A DNA stretch of 54,962 nucleotides from Prorocentrum cordatum (lineage: Eukaryota > Sar > Dinophyceae > Prorocentrales > Prorocentraceae). Positions 21,995-31,694 of this stretch are shown here, in pieces. The notes under the pieces are model-generated. The model saw only the letters and a list, made by a program, of their open reading frames with translations. It made no database searches and was not told where the DNA came from. Position numbers and translations under genes: made by a program. Numbering within the stretch: position 1 is the first letter of the stretch; every line of letters begins with the position of its first letter. The stretch covers positions 126,001 to 180,962 of the forward strand of contig CAUYUJ010005658.1 in the NCBI GenBank assembly GCA_963575745.1, given 5' to 3'.

Positions 21995-23125
21995 TCAGAT
22001 CGGGAGAAGATGCAGGGACGGGAGTGTGCGAGGCCACTTCTTGTACCGTGCCTCGTCCAATATGCGTTTGTACGCCTGCAGACGCTGCTGAAGTGACTTC
22101 TTGTTGCCGCAGTCGTGAGCGGCGAGGGAGGCCTCGATGCCTCCCCTTTCCAAGGACTTGACCCAGCACTGGTCGCAGAGCCGCTTGCAGTTCTTGCTTC
22201 TTGCCTTACAAGTACGCCTGGGAACGGTTTTGTGCGAAGAAGTCCCTTGTGTCGTCGTCCTCCCAGGTGTCCGCTGTGCCCTCGATCCCTGTTTTGGGGC
22301 AGTCGTCTCCGTCGCAGTCGAAGCAGCCGTCTTCCTGCTCGACACGGAACCTGTCATCACCCACCCTTGGCGGGATGAGTAATGTTCCGGGGGCTGGGGA
22401 AGTGGGGGAGTCTTCGTCGAGCCGCCTGTTGGACATGGCGATTCCTCCTCCGATATCTTCCTGTCTGCCATAGAGTCTGGGCGTCCAAGCCCTTCATCCG
22501 ACCTGCTGAGTTCCTTGTGGAGAGCGCAGATGGAGCACTTACCCTTGCCCAGGGACCTGACCACGGCCAGTTTGACTAGCTCCTCTAGGACCCTCATGGG
22601 GGCCTCCAGGGGGAACTTGCTCTTCAGCATGCCGGCCCACGTTGTTGGGCACCCATGGTCGGCTGCAACCTTGTGGTGGTGGGCGTACGTGGCGAGCGTG
22701 CTGATGTGCTTGATGGTGTCCTCGATTTTCCCGTGCAGGGATGAGAGATCACTCACCTGGAAACCCCAGGCGCTCGCAAACTTGGTTCTGTACTCCTAGT
22801 GGACGTTCTGCCAGGGAAAGCAGGTACCCATGGCTGCTTCAATGATATCCCCAGTGGCCTCTGGATGTGGGAAGGGCCAGAGTGTCGTCCGAGGCTCGCG
22901 TGGTTGGAGCATCATGACCGCCAGAAGGACCCTGAGCGTGGGGGTGTCCAGAGGGTGACCGTCGCTGCTGAGAAGGGAGCGTCTTCGCTCTGAGTTGGCC
23001 TGGCCTGTGCGAAGAAAGGACTTAAGGTGTTGCATCCCTGGGTGCGCGCGGTGTCGCCTGCATCTCCCAGCCTCTTGGCTCCATGCCCCTGGGAGCTGGT
23101 ATAGGATGTTTGGGGGGGGGTGCAA
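21995..23125 (-). pseudogene. Helicase copy B, conserved post-helicase and Cys-cluster region
   Basis: One frame runs from 23125 to about 21995 with a single TAG at 22796-22798. It carries REPRTTLWPFPHPEATGDII, FASAWGFQVSDLSSLHGKIE, CPTTWAGMLKSKFPLEAPM and a Cys cluster (CSIC; then CKARSKNCKRLCDQC...HDC), matching copy A block by block. Long Lys/Arg-rich segments with Cys pairs suggest a nucleic-acid-binding region. The TAG falls where copy A has His/Leu, so it looks like a point nonsense mutation. Function not recognised. Confidence 0.6.
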
Positions 23126-23815
23126 CGGCTGGCGCCCTTCGGGCGGTGGCTGACGCCCTTCACATTGGGCAGGGGGGGAGCGACACTTCTGGAATCGCTA
23201 GGCGCATGTTCCCCCATGGGGGTGCCCAGCCCGAGGAACCACACCAGGGCTGCCCACGTCAGGTTGTAGACGAGGTTGCTGGCGTCTATGCCCAGTTCGA
23301 CGTCGCAGCAGGACCCTAGGTGGCTCCATGCCTTGCGGCCGAGTAGGCCCGGCTGCCTTGGTGTGTCGGCTATGGAGTACTGGTGGGGGTGTAAGCCAGA
23401 CACGGTGAACAAGACAACCCCCATGGCGGGGTCTTCGACAAGCCTCTGTAGGCTGCTGCGTATGGCGTCACCAAGGCTGCTCCACGAGAACTCCGAGTCC
23501 AGCGGTGCTGCTATCCTGTCTGCGAAGTTCTTCTCCATTGAGGCTCGGGCTTTCACAATCGCGTTGTCCAGCCTTTGGATGACTTCGTCTCCTGTGTGTG
23601 AAGGGGACTCGGGGATCCAGGAGGTGAGATCCCTGATGGGGTCGAATCCTTCGTCGACCGTGAGTGTCCATCGACTGCCACAGTTCTCCGGATGTGCGAA
23701 GCGCACCCACAACTTGGCGAACCGGCCGTACTCAGATAGCTCACAGAGGCGCGATCCCGTGGCCGTGGCGAACATCCTCCCGTCACCGATGATAACCACG
23801 TTGTGCTGGTGGGGT
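23100..23815 (-). pseudogene. Helicase copy B, remnant of helicase C-terminus
   Basis: The frame begins near 23815 with NVVIIGDGRM, SRLCELSEYGRFAKLWVRF and DEGFDPIRDLTSW. These line up with IVVIADGRMM, SKLRLLSNYGRLAGLWARF and DAGFNPIDDLASW at the end of copy A's helicase. RKAWSHLG and GIDASNLVYNLTW follow. Nothing upstream of 23.82 kb matches the rest of the helicase, so copy B is truncated here or joined to unrelated sequence. Confidence 0.65.
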
Positions 23816-24114
23816 TACGCGAAGCGTCTAGAATTGCTTCGCGGTTGACAGGGACGGCGGGGGCGCCCTCATATTGTCTGAGTTGCGCAAGGCCACCCTC
23901 TCTGTTAAAAAAACAAGCATGCACTTCGCGGTTAAATCTGGATCATGCGCGACCACCTGGCGATCACTCTCCGTTTGCCCTTGACCAGGACCACGGGGGT
24001 GCTGGCATACTGCCTGCTGTGTACAGGTCCACCAGGCAGGCACTATGATGGCCTCCCCGCCGAGATTGCGCACTGGCTTTCGACAAGGATGATGGGGGCC
24101 GAAATGTTCCCCGT
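23816..24114. other. No gene recognised
   Basis: A minus-strand stretch reads REGGLAQLRQYEGAPAVP and could be coding, but it matches neither helicase copy nor any family I know. It includes a run of seven A near 23905. Confidence 0.35.
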
Positions 24115-24300
24115 CGTGTACTCTGCGCGTGCCCTGGACGTGGCGCACCTGGCGCGGCTGGACCGTGTGGCACACATGGCGCACGTGGAGCACGAGGCGC
24201 ATCTGGCGCGCGAGGCGTGCCTGGCACGCTTGGGCCCAAGGGGGTGCCTGGCGCTCCTGCAGCGCCTGGCACGCGTGGCGCACCTCGTCCAATCGCGCAT
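24115..24300. repeat. 9-bp degenerate minisatellite (GGCGCACCT/GGCGCGTCT-like)
   Basis: Units such as GTGGCGCAC and CTGGCGCG recur every 9 bp or a multiple of it. The six translations therefore show three-residue periodicity: collagen-like Ala-Pro-Gly on the minus strand, Ala-His-Leu on the plus. This is a repeat artefact and not a collagen gene. Confidence 0.7.
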
Positions 24301-24394
24301 ATGGGGTCTGCAATCCGTAGAGAACCGCTGATGTTCGGAGGGCGGGCGGAAGTGAGCGAGGCAATTTGCAGGCGGGGAGGACGCCTGGACCCCT

Positions 24395-24585
24395 CACCCT
24401 ACCCCCTTCCCCTGGACGTGGACGAGGGGGCGGCGGCGCGTTAGAGCGTCCAAAACGGCCTCGGCGAAGACTCAAAACACTGATGTTGTGCTCTTTTGGG
24501 CTTCCTGGGGAGGGGAGGGGGACGTTCATTGAGTACCCCCCTTCTTTGATCGATCTCCTTAACTATGGCCCCAAGATGGCCCCCT
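24395..24585. repeat. Dispersed repeat R1, copy 3
   Basis: Shares with 185-380 the blocks CCCCTTCCCCTGGACGTGGACG, GAGCGTCCAAAACGGCCTC, GGCTTCCTGGGGAGG, ATTGAGTACCCCC and TGATCGATCTCC...ATGGCCCC, in the same order and spacing. It is followed by the same class of minisatellite. No conserved reading frame. Confidence 0.65.
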
Positions 24586-24800
24586 AAGGCTGCCAAGAGT
24601 CCCCCACGAGGGCCCTAAGAGGCGCCCAGGAGGCCCCAAGAGGCCCCCAAGAGGCTCCCAAGAGACCTCCAAGAGGCCCCAAGAAGCTCCCCCGAGGCAC
24701 GCAAGTCGATCCAAGAGGCCCACGGGACCGCCAAGAGACCCCCAAGAGGTCCCGATCGGCCTCCAAGAAACTATCAAGAGACAGAGACTCTGACAGGCAA
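24586..24800. repeat. Degenerate CCCAAGAGGCC minisatellite
   Basis: About 20 imperfect units of 9-12 bp (CCCCAAGAGG, CTCCCAAGAGA). Same family as 6940-7570. Confidence 0.7.
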
Positions 24801-25012
24801 CCAAGAGGACTCTGGCCTTCCTGCTCGCCCTCCTCCGTTTTCTCCTCCGCATCATCTTCCTCATCTCCAGAGACCCTAGAGAGGCTCAAAACTGCGTCTT
24901 CATTTCAATTGTCTTCACGCTGCGCTGCTGCTTTGGCGCGGTGGCGGGTTCGCCGCAGGCGATATGATATTACATATGCACGAGTACATACGCGCATACA
25001 TAGATACACACA

Positions 25013-25095
25013 GAAGGAGAGAGAGAGAGAGAGAGAAGGACAGGGGGAGAGAGAGAGAGAGAGAACGCGCGGGAAGGTGAGAAAGAGAGAGAGGA
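25013..25095. repeat. GA-rich microsatellite
   Basis: Several (GA)n blocks of 5-8 units separated by AAGGACAGGGG and GCGCGGGAAGGT interruptions. Confidence 0.9.
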
Positions 25096-25339
25096 AAACA
25101 AATATAGAAACCAACATGACGAAATAACGAGAAATCCGCAATCGCGCCTTCAGCATGTAGCGGGGCGCCCCGAAACTGACGAAGCCCTGATACGTAATGT
25201 GTGCCTAAGGTTCTTCATGGCTCCGAACCTCGGTCTCCCAGGCGCTCTTGGGCGTTACTGGGCGCGCCCAGGGTGTTTGGCGTGGGCCTCTGGGGCGGTG
25301 ACCCCGTCCAAAAAGACAGTAAACAGACCACAGAATTCA

Positions 25340-25720
25340 CATGAAGCGCCCAAGAGACTCCAAGAGCGCCCCGAAACGGCCCCAAGACTGGCTACGATGC
25401 CCTCCAGGCAGCCCCACAGGCCTCCAAGCCGCCGCAGAAGGCATGCGAGAGCACTCCTAAGAGAGCTGTGGAAAGCAACATCGATCGATGATGTGCTTGA
25501 AGAAATATAATGTCCTCCCCCGACGCTCCAAGACGGCCCATGAAACCGGCAAAGACGGGCCGAAGGGGCCTTCAAGAGGCCCCCCCCACAAGCTCAGGAC
25601 GGCGCCAAGACGGCCCAAGGGGCTTCCAAGATGGCCCCAAGAAGGGGGGCCCGAACTGATATTCCCTGCTGAGGCCTCAAGAGGCCTACAAGAAACGCTC
25701 AAGGGACATCCTAGGAAACG
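25340..25720. repeat. Degenerate CCCAAGAGGCC minisatellite
   Basis: Imperfect CCCAAGAGACTCC / CAAGACGGCC units, interrupted at 25475-25530 by a short less repetitive stretch. Same family as 6940-7570 and 24586-24800. Confidence 0.6.
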
Positions 25721-25992
25721 GGCGAACTCGCTCCACCAACTCTGAACTGTATGATGTACGATACTACTCTTGTGCTACCCGAATTACGCACCAATCAAAT
25801 GAAAGAGGTTCCCTTCCGAAACTGGGCAATCGCCAAAAGGGCATGCACGTATGATGATGGTGTTTTGAGGGGGCGCGTCTTGCAGTGAAAAGGAAAGCCT
25901 GTAGTGACGCGTATGGACATAATTATGAGAGGAGGGGTCTTGGGACGGGAAGGTGTGTTGCAACATCGCTGATGCATCTTGAAACTTAGTCT

Positions 25993-26038
25993 GGTGCTCC
26001 TCCTCCTCCTCCTCCTCCCTCCCTCCCTCCCTCCCTCG
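25993..26038. repeat. CTC/CCCT microsatellite
   Basis: (CTC)n changes to (CCTC)n. In the minus frame it gives Arg/Glu runs. Confidence 0.85.
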
Positions 26039-26098
26039 ACGATCGCACCTCCAATCTCTAACCCGGGCTCTCGACGCTTCCTGCCCCTCCCCCTGGGC

Positions 26099-26197
26099 CT
26101 GGTCCATGATGTCTATCTTCGTGACCACGCCGATGGTCCTCATGCCCTGGGGGTCCACCTGACGAGCCAGCTGGAGAGCGTCGGACACAGACATGTC
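26099..26197 (-). CDS. Single exon of a dynamin-family GTPase (33 codons)
   Basis: The minus strand encodes [20 protein letters not shown] followed by VTKIDIMD, the highly conserved dynamin GTPase segment with the G4 motif TKxD (here TKID). The piece is preceded by AG (ATGCCCAG|GAC) and followed by GC (GACCAG|GCCCAG), compatible with an internal exon with a GC donor, which dinoflagellates are known to use. Dynamins are membrane-scission GTPases. I could not find the G1-G3 exons upstream or the following exon downstream in this window, so it may be an isolated exon of a gene with long introns, or a gene fragment. Confidence 0.7.
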
Positions 26198-26848
26198 CTG
26201 GGCATCGGGGTCGTCGTCGTCGGGGGCGGCGTCGGCGTTCTCGTCGTCTTCGTCGTCGGCCACGTGGTCGTCGTCGTCGTCGTCCTACTCCACTCATTCC
26301 TCCTCCTCCTCCTCCTCCTCCTCCTCTCCTCCTCCTCCCTGATTCCCCTAACTCTCTACCTCCACCACCCGCGCCCGTGCGCTACCCTCTACCCAGGAGC
26401 ATGCGGGACGAAGGAGCGGCCAGGAATCCAAAGGAAGAAAGCGCCATCGCCGCTGAAACCTCAAGCCTCAAAGAAGCAATTTACGGGACCCCAGGAGAAT
26501 TCCGGAATTTGCACCCTGGGCATCGGGGTCGTCGTCGTCGGGGGCGGCGTCGGCGCTCGCGTCGTCTTCGTCGTCGGCCACGTGGTCGTCGTCGTCGTTG
26601 TCCTCCCCCTGACCATCCTCCAACCTCCTGCCTCTTCCCTCCTCCACTCATTCCTCCTCCTCCTCCTCCTCCTCCTGCTGCTCCCTGGTTCCCCTAACCC
26701 TCTACCTCCACCCCCCGTGCCCGCGCGCTACCCTCTACCTATGAGCATGGGGGCAGGAATCCAAAGGAAGAAAGCGCCATCGCTGCTGAAGCCTCAGGCC
26801 TCAAGGTGGCAATTTACGGGACCCCAGGAGATTCCGAGGTTTGCATCC
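26197..26848. repeat. Two tandem ~318-bp units upstream of the dynamin exon
   Basis: Unit 1 starts at 26197 and unit 2 at 26515. Each has CCTGGGCATCGGGGTCG, a GTC-rich segment with GGCCACGTGGTCGTCG, a (CTC)n run after CCACTCATTC, TACCCTCTACC, AGGAATCCAAAGGAAGAAAG and TTTACGGGACCCCAGGAGA. Unit 1 begins at the exon boundary, so the duplicated piece contains a 3' splice site copy. On this reading the units are intronic. Confidence 0.75.
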
Positions 26849-27123
26849 CGATCGGAGCCCGTCGTGAAGAGAGACCGCATGGGAGTCGTGGAATTCTGGG
26901 AAATTCTTGGAACGCGTCATTATGGTGACATCATACTGCTCTGAGGCCCGATGTTTTACAGAGGGGACGGCCCGCGACGGAAAACGGGCGCCGAGAACGG
27001 GGATCGAAAACTCATTGGTCTCTACGCCACGAAAGAAGCCAGGACGTCGGAGGCGGGCAGGTAGGCAAGCAGGGAGAGACAGAGAATGAATCGAATCGGA
27101 CGAAACGGGATGGTGAAAAGGGG

Positions 27124-27292
27124 GGTTCGCGATTCAGCTCATGGAGCTGGTTTTCCCGGCGCCTTCAGGCGCCGGAGGCGTTAGTGTGCCCAGGAAGGCA
27201 CCCGCTGGCAGAGCCGAAACCCGCTGCACGCAACCAACAGATTTCGTACAACCTTTTCCCGCTCCCCTTTCGTCCGACCCGAAAGGAGTACA
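27124..27292. repeat. Dispersed hairpin repeat R2, copy 1
   Basis: Matches 54602-54752 in order: CTGGTTTTCC, GGCGCCTTCAGGCGCCGGAG (a potential hairpin), GCCGAAACC, CGCATGC-like then CAGATT, CCCCTTTCGTC then GACCCGA. About 70% similar by eye. In copy 2 the stem GCCTCCAG-GCG-CTGGAGGC is perfect; here two positions differ but can still pair as G-U on the minus-strand transcript. Confidence 0.6.
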
Positions 27293-28490
27293 GCCAACAG
27301 TTGCCACAAGCCACTGGCGCCCAGATAACACGAGGAACGCCAAAAGAGAACCCGTGGGCGGCGCCGCGCGCGAACCTGGCCGCCTGCGCCGCTTCCATCT
27401 GCTGCAGCGGCCTCCCCGTCTGCTCTCCCCCTCATCCCACCCCACGCCCCTCACCCCACGCCTCTCACGCGTGGCAGTCGGAACACAGGAACAATAGGTT
27501 GCGCTGGTCGCAGCGGCACTAGCAGAAATGGCAAACAAGCCTCCGGCAGGTCCCGATCTTTCCCAAGCATCTGCTCTCGACTCTCGGCCTGGGGGAGGCA
27601 GAACCTCCCGAACGCCCAGCGCTAGTCGGCAACGGACAGCCAGCTCGTGGCCGAAACGACTGGCGCTGCTGGCGACAGTAGGTCGTGACGGTATAGACAC
27701 CTCTGGTCGCTTCTTGGCGTCAAGCCCCATCGGCAAGTCGGATCTCCTCGGCGGCCGAGCCGCTAACGGAGGCGGCGGGGGGGTCCCAGGCCGCGACCTG
27801 GATTCCGCCCGGCTTCGCACTGGGGTCGGGGGGCAAGTCCCCAACGCCAATTCGACCGCCGGGCTCTGGAGCCGCCGTCTCGACACCCACGTCCACATCC
27901 AGGCCTCGCCCCCACTCGGTGCGACGCACAGGCCGCTGGAGGCCGCGCCCCCACTCGGCCGAACGTAGGGCCCAGGTTGGGCCGGGGCGGCCGACGGCAG
28001 CACCCTGCCCCGCTTGCTTTCCCTCGCCTGGCCGAGGGGGAAGACCTGAAGCCGCCCGAGGTAGCGCTGCTCAACGTGGGCTGCCGCAAGCACCACATAG
28101 CACAGGCGGATGCCTGAACTCTGAAAGGCTGCCGTGCGCGGCCAACGGGTCTCCTTGGCAGGCTGACTAATAGCACCATGGTGATGCTCCAGCGACGGAG
28201 TAGCAGTGGAGATGTTTCTGGGAGACAGACGGTCGGATAGCTCGGGAGCCCGCTCTCAATGGTATCCACGTATTCGCTCGGATTCGCTCGGCCGGGGGCC
28301 TGGTTGATCAATAGCAACAGGCCCCTCCTCCGCGAGGCCAGCGTCTCATACACTGGTCACCGTGAAATGGCCTTGGGCGACGGCGCCGGCGTAAGCCGCA
28401 CTCGAATTCAATTCTGGCCTCGGTGCTGGCGAGAGCCGAGCTCGCACCCGGCGCGCCAATTTACGTGTAACTCTGGAAACCTGGGAGATA
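27293..28490. other. No gene recognised
   Basis: Long frames on both strands (for example 28096-27134 minus) are Arg/Pro/Ser-rich, without motif or internal similarity. Confidence 0.4.
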
Positions 28491-28500
28491 ATCATTCGAC

Positions 28501-28918
28501 ATAGGGGTTGTCGAGCGAGTCGCCCTCGCTGTCCGATGAGGAGGCGACGCGAATAGGTATGGTCCCGATCGGATCTCGGCCCTGGGTGTCAATCCTGCAA
28601 TTGTTGACGAAGCGCCCCTGGGGTCCTTCAGGATACATCAGAATGATGTCGTGTCGATTGATAGTGGGAAAAGACACATTGTCGGTCTCGTTTGCCTGGT
28701 AGTCCCTGGTTGGATTGTCACCGATCTGTCTGACTACCAGATCATCGTGCATGACGATATCCGGAAAGCTGGTCAGTTTCGCAATTCGGCTGCTTGCCAG
28801 CGCTTTCCAAGGCTATATGGTGACTGCGTTCTTCCATCATATCTTAGCTCATCACCCTCGTCCCCCATCACGGCCATATCGAAACCCAGAAGAGGGGCAT
28901 CATCCGTTTCAATCGACA
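28501..28918 (-). CDS. Hypothetical coding fragment, unrecognised
   Basis: Two adjacent minus-strand frames have a balanced, protein-like composition unlike the surrounding GC-biased frames. The first starts at ATG 28918 (MSIETDDAPLLGFDMAVMGD, about 48 codons). The second, +1 to it, reads ALASSRIAKLTSFPDIVMHD ... INRHDIILMYPEGP and ends DSEGDSLDNPYVE at a stop (28492-28494). It may be one gene with a frameshift, two exons, or chance. I recognise no family. Confidence 0.35.
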
Positions 28919-29214
28919 TGACTGGCTAGTTCTCCAAGCTACCCCTGGCAAAGCACGCGCGCGCCGGCCCGGGCGAGGGGGGAGGTTAGGAGGAGAAGGC
29001 CTGCTCAGAATGGCGCGGTGCGATGCGATGCGATGCGACCACCGTTGCGGACAGCGTCCTGACCTAGAGCAGACCAGGTGTGTATGGCCATGGCCTCTAG
29101 GATCTGAGGTGTCTGGATTCATGCAGTGCGGGACATTAGAAAGTTAGGAGGAGAGGGGGAGGAGGAAAAGAAAGTCCTTGGTGTCGGTGTCGGCGCGGGT
29201 TGGGCGAGATTACG

Positions 29215-30150
29215 TCATTGGTCTGGGTCCCGGGTGCTAGTCGACGTGAGGTCGGTGAAGTGGTGCTCGAGCGCTGTCCATGCTTCGGTGTCTTGGGCTG
29301 TTTGCGTCCATGTGATGTCGTTCGGTTGTCCTTTCGAATGGGCGTGAGTGGGCGGACGGTGGAGTTCTGGTCTGCGTTGACGTAAGCAAGTGGTGAGTTC
29401 GTCGTCCCACCGCTTGTTTTGGCCACCGTGCTGTCTGTGTCCCCGCTGGCGCGGGTTGAGGACTGGGTGCCAGCGCAGCACTCGCCATGTCCACCTCGTC
29501 CAGTCGTGGTTTGCGACTCGTGAAGCCATGCGCCAGACTTTCCGTTTGCGTTGCGTCTCCCAATTGTCGACGCGGTTGAGCTTCATGAGGTGCTCTGCGC
29601 GTCGTGTCGCTCGCTGGATGTAGTCGACCCATGGTTCCATTCCGTTTGCGGTGGTGCTGTCTTCGCCGTCTTCGCTGTGCCTGTCAGGCGTGTCAGGTGC
29701 ATCACGCTGTGATGGGTTGCGGTCTGCGTCGTCGCCAGTGTTGTTGGTGCCGTCTTCGTGGTTTTGTGTTTCGTCGTTCGCGCTGTCGAGATTCGGTCCC
29801 TGGCCGCTGTGAGGGCCGGCTTCTTTTGTTGTGCGTCTCCGTGGCGTTCGGATGACCATGCGAAGCATACGTCGTTGTGATCGTCGTAGATGCTGCCGTA
29901 GAGGTTCCGTGAGGGTCCACGTCTCTGCTCCGTTGTTGAAAAGTCGGAGTCGGTGAGCAAGTAGGTAGTGTTCGCTGGTCAGCTCCTGCTTGCGAGTCGC
30001 GAGTGATGCCCATGCAGCTCGCGTGCGGTCGTGGATGTCCGTTTCCATCGGTCCGTGGAAGCTGATCAATTGGCCAAAGTATTTGATACTGCCTTCGTAT
30101 GGAACGATTCCTACGTCCATGTTTTGGAAACGTGCTGTGCGTGAGCTCGC
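29215..30150 (-). pseudogene. LINE E7, 5'-truncated RT C-terminus of a second lineage
   Basis: A frame of about 300 codons encodes the thumb and tail of a non-LTR reverse transcriptase: SIKYFGQLISFHGPMETDIH, RLRLFNNGAETWTLT, LRRSQRRMLRMVIRTPRR, and a terminal RWDDELTTCLRQ. This layout (KYLG..., ETWTL, RRMLR, KRWxDDL) is typical of LINEs that end soon after the RT without an RNase H, so it differs from E1/E3/E4. The catalytic palm is absent and no spliced leader is present, as expected for a dead-on-arrival 5'-truncated copy. The ORF itself is open with no stop. Confidence 0.8.
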
Positions 30151-30160
30151 CCTTCCGGTC

Positions 30161-30200
30161 CTTCTCAGAACGCCTCCGACCTTCTCAGAACGCCTCCGGC
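30161..30200. repeat. Two 20-bp tandem units at the 5' truncation of E7
   Basis: CTTCTCAGAACGCCTCCGAC is followed at once by CTTCTCAGAACGCCTCCGGC (19/20), then a partial third unit. It sits just beyond the last recognisable RT codon. Confidence 0.85.
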
Positions 30201-30304
30201 CTTCTGCGAGGCTTGCTGCGTTTTCGGTAAAGGTTTAGACAACTTGTGAATGCCGGGAGACTTCCGAGCCGTCTGAGAAGGCCGCCCTCGGGCTCGCCGC
30301 CGAT

Positions 30305-30606
30305 CTCCTTCGCCACTCCTCCTCGCCCCTCATCCTCCTCATTTTCTCCTCCTCATCGATCATTTTCCTCCTCCCCCATATCCTCATCCACCTCCTCCTC
30401 CCCCTCCTCCTCCTCCTCCTCCTCTGTCCGCCCTCTCTTCCTCCTGCTCGCCCCTCCTTCTCCCCCAAGCCACTGCTCCCCGCCCTCCCCCGCCTCCTCC
30501 TCCTCCTCCTCCTCCTCCTCCTCCTCCTCCTCCTCCTCCTCAACCTCCTCCTCCTCAACCTCCTCCTCCTCCTCCTCCTCAACCTCCTCCTCCTCCTCCT
30601 CCTCGT
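30305..30606. repeat. CCT/CTC microsatellite
   Basis: Long (CTC)n blocks with the longest near 30495-30545, broken by short unique pieces. The minus-strand open frame through it is poly-Arg/Glu and not a gene. Confidence 0.9.
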
Positions 30607-31384
30607 CGATCCTCTCTCTCGACCATCATTTGCCTCCTCGACGCAGCCCAAGGCGACCAGGTTCAATCGAGACCACCTGCACAAAGACCCCGACGCCCCG
30701 CGACGCCCTGGAGCCAGGCGCCGCACCCCCCTGGCGGGGCCCGACGGGGGGGAAAAAGGATGACGACGAGAGAAGATAAGAGAAAGAGGCACCAGGCTCA
30801 CCACGTAGATCGTGATGAGCACCACCAACCCGCCGAAGGCGGGCGGCCCCATGCCTCCCTGGCTCTACACGAGCGCCAGGGGACACAGGTTACCCCACGT
30901 CGCCGTGCGGGGCACACGGCGCGTGTTTCCGCGCATGGGTAACCTGGTACGCCCCCACAGGCCCCCTTGCCCAAGGGGGGCCAGCCCTTGCCCAAGGGGG
31001 GCCCCTGCACGTCTTGAGCCGTGCCCGCAGGCCGACGCCCCAGCCACGCCCTTGCCCCGCGACGTCACGGGAGGGCCAATACAATGGCTGGGGCCTTCCC
31101 CCACAAAAGCAAGTACCACGCAGGCCGACGCGGACCGAGATACACGCCGGCCCAGGGGGGTACCCTCGCGGCCCCAGAACGCCAAGTCCCCGAGGGACCT
31201 GGCCCGGCAGACCCGTACCACAGCCGGACCACCGCAAGAGTACGGGGGGCCACCGCAGGCCCGTCAGGGCACCGACGCCCCTGGCCCGCCGCGCCGCCCC
31301 TGCACAGGCGACGTCTTGGCGGATTTCAGTTCCCCTGGGATCTCCGACGTGCCGCCCACACGCCGAGGTGCCCTCCTGGGGGCT
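30607..31384. other. GC-rich interval with a short palindromic tandem; no gene recognised
   Basis: At about 30964-31004 the palindrome CCCTTG-CC-CAAGGG occurs twice within a ~21-bp tandem. The 301-codon plus-strand frame starting at 30812 is Pro/Arg/Thr-rich and runs into the next microsatellite, so I do not accept it as a gene. Confidence 0.45.
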
Positions 31385-31535
31385 ATCCTCTGCCTCCTCC
31401 TGCTCCTCCTCCTGCTCCTCCTACTGATCCTCGATCCTTCTCCTCCTCCTCCTCCTCCTCCTCCTCCTCCTCCTGCTCCTACTCCTCAGCCTGTCTCAGC
31501 CTTCCTCCTTTTCCTCTTTCTCCTCCTCCTAGCCT
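31385..31535. repeat. CTCCTG/CCT microsatellite
   Basis: (CTC)n and (CTCCTG)n blocks directly upstream of LINE fragment E5. Confidence 0.85.
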
Positions 31536-31694
31536 TCTGGGCCCCCACCAGTTGGCGTGAGGGCCTTGCTTGCGCGAACTTCACAACGGCGCGCTGCACA
31601 AGCGAGCCAATTTTGCCATTATCGCCATTCTCCAGTCATAGCACCAGCGGCGACAACGCCATGGGAACGCCGCTCCACCCGCCGCAAGGACGGC

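Noticed and set aside
24043-24331. Collagen-like Gly-Ala-Pro protein
   Set aside because: Produced by a 9-bp minisatellite; all frames show three-residue periodicity.
25784-26263. Complete small dynamin gene
   Set aside because: Only 33 codons match dynamin; the rest of the frame is microsatellite and unrelated sequence, and no G1-G3 motifs are in frame.
31515-31550. Degenerate spliced leader upstream of E5
   Set aside because: Best alignment is about 11 of 15 positions within a CCT-rich repeat; indistinguishable from chance.
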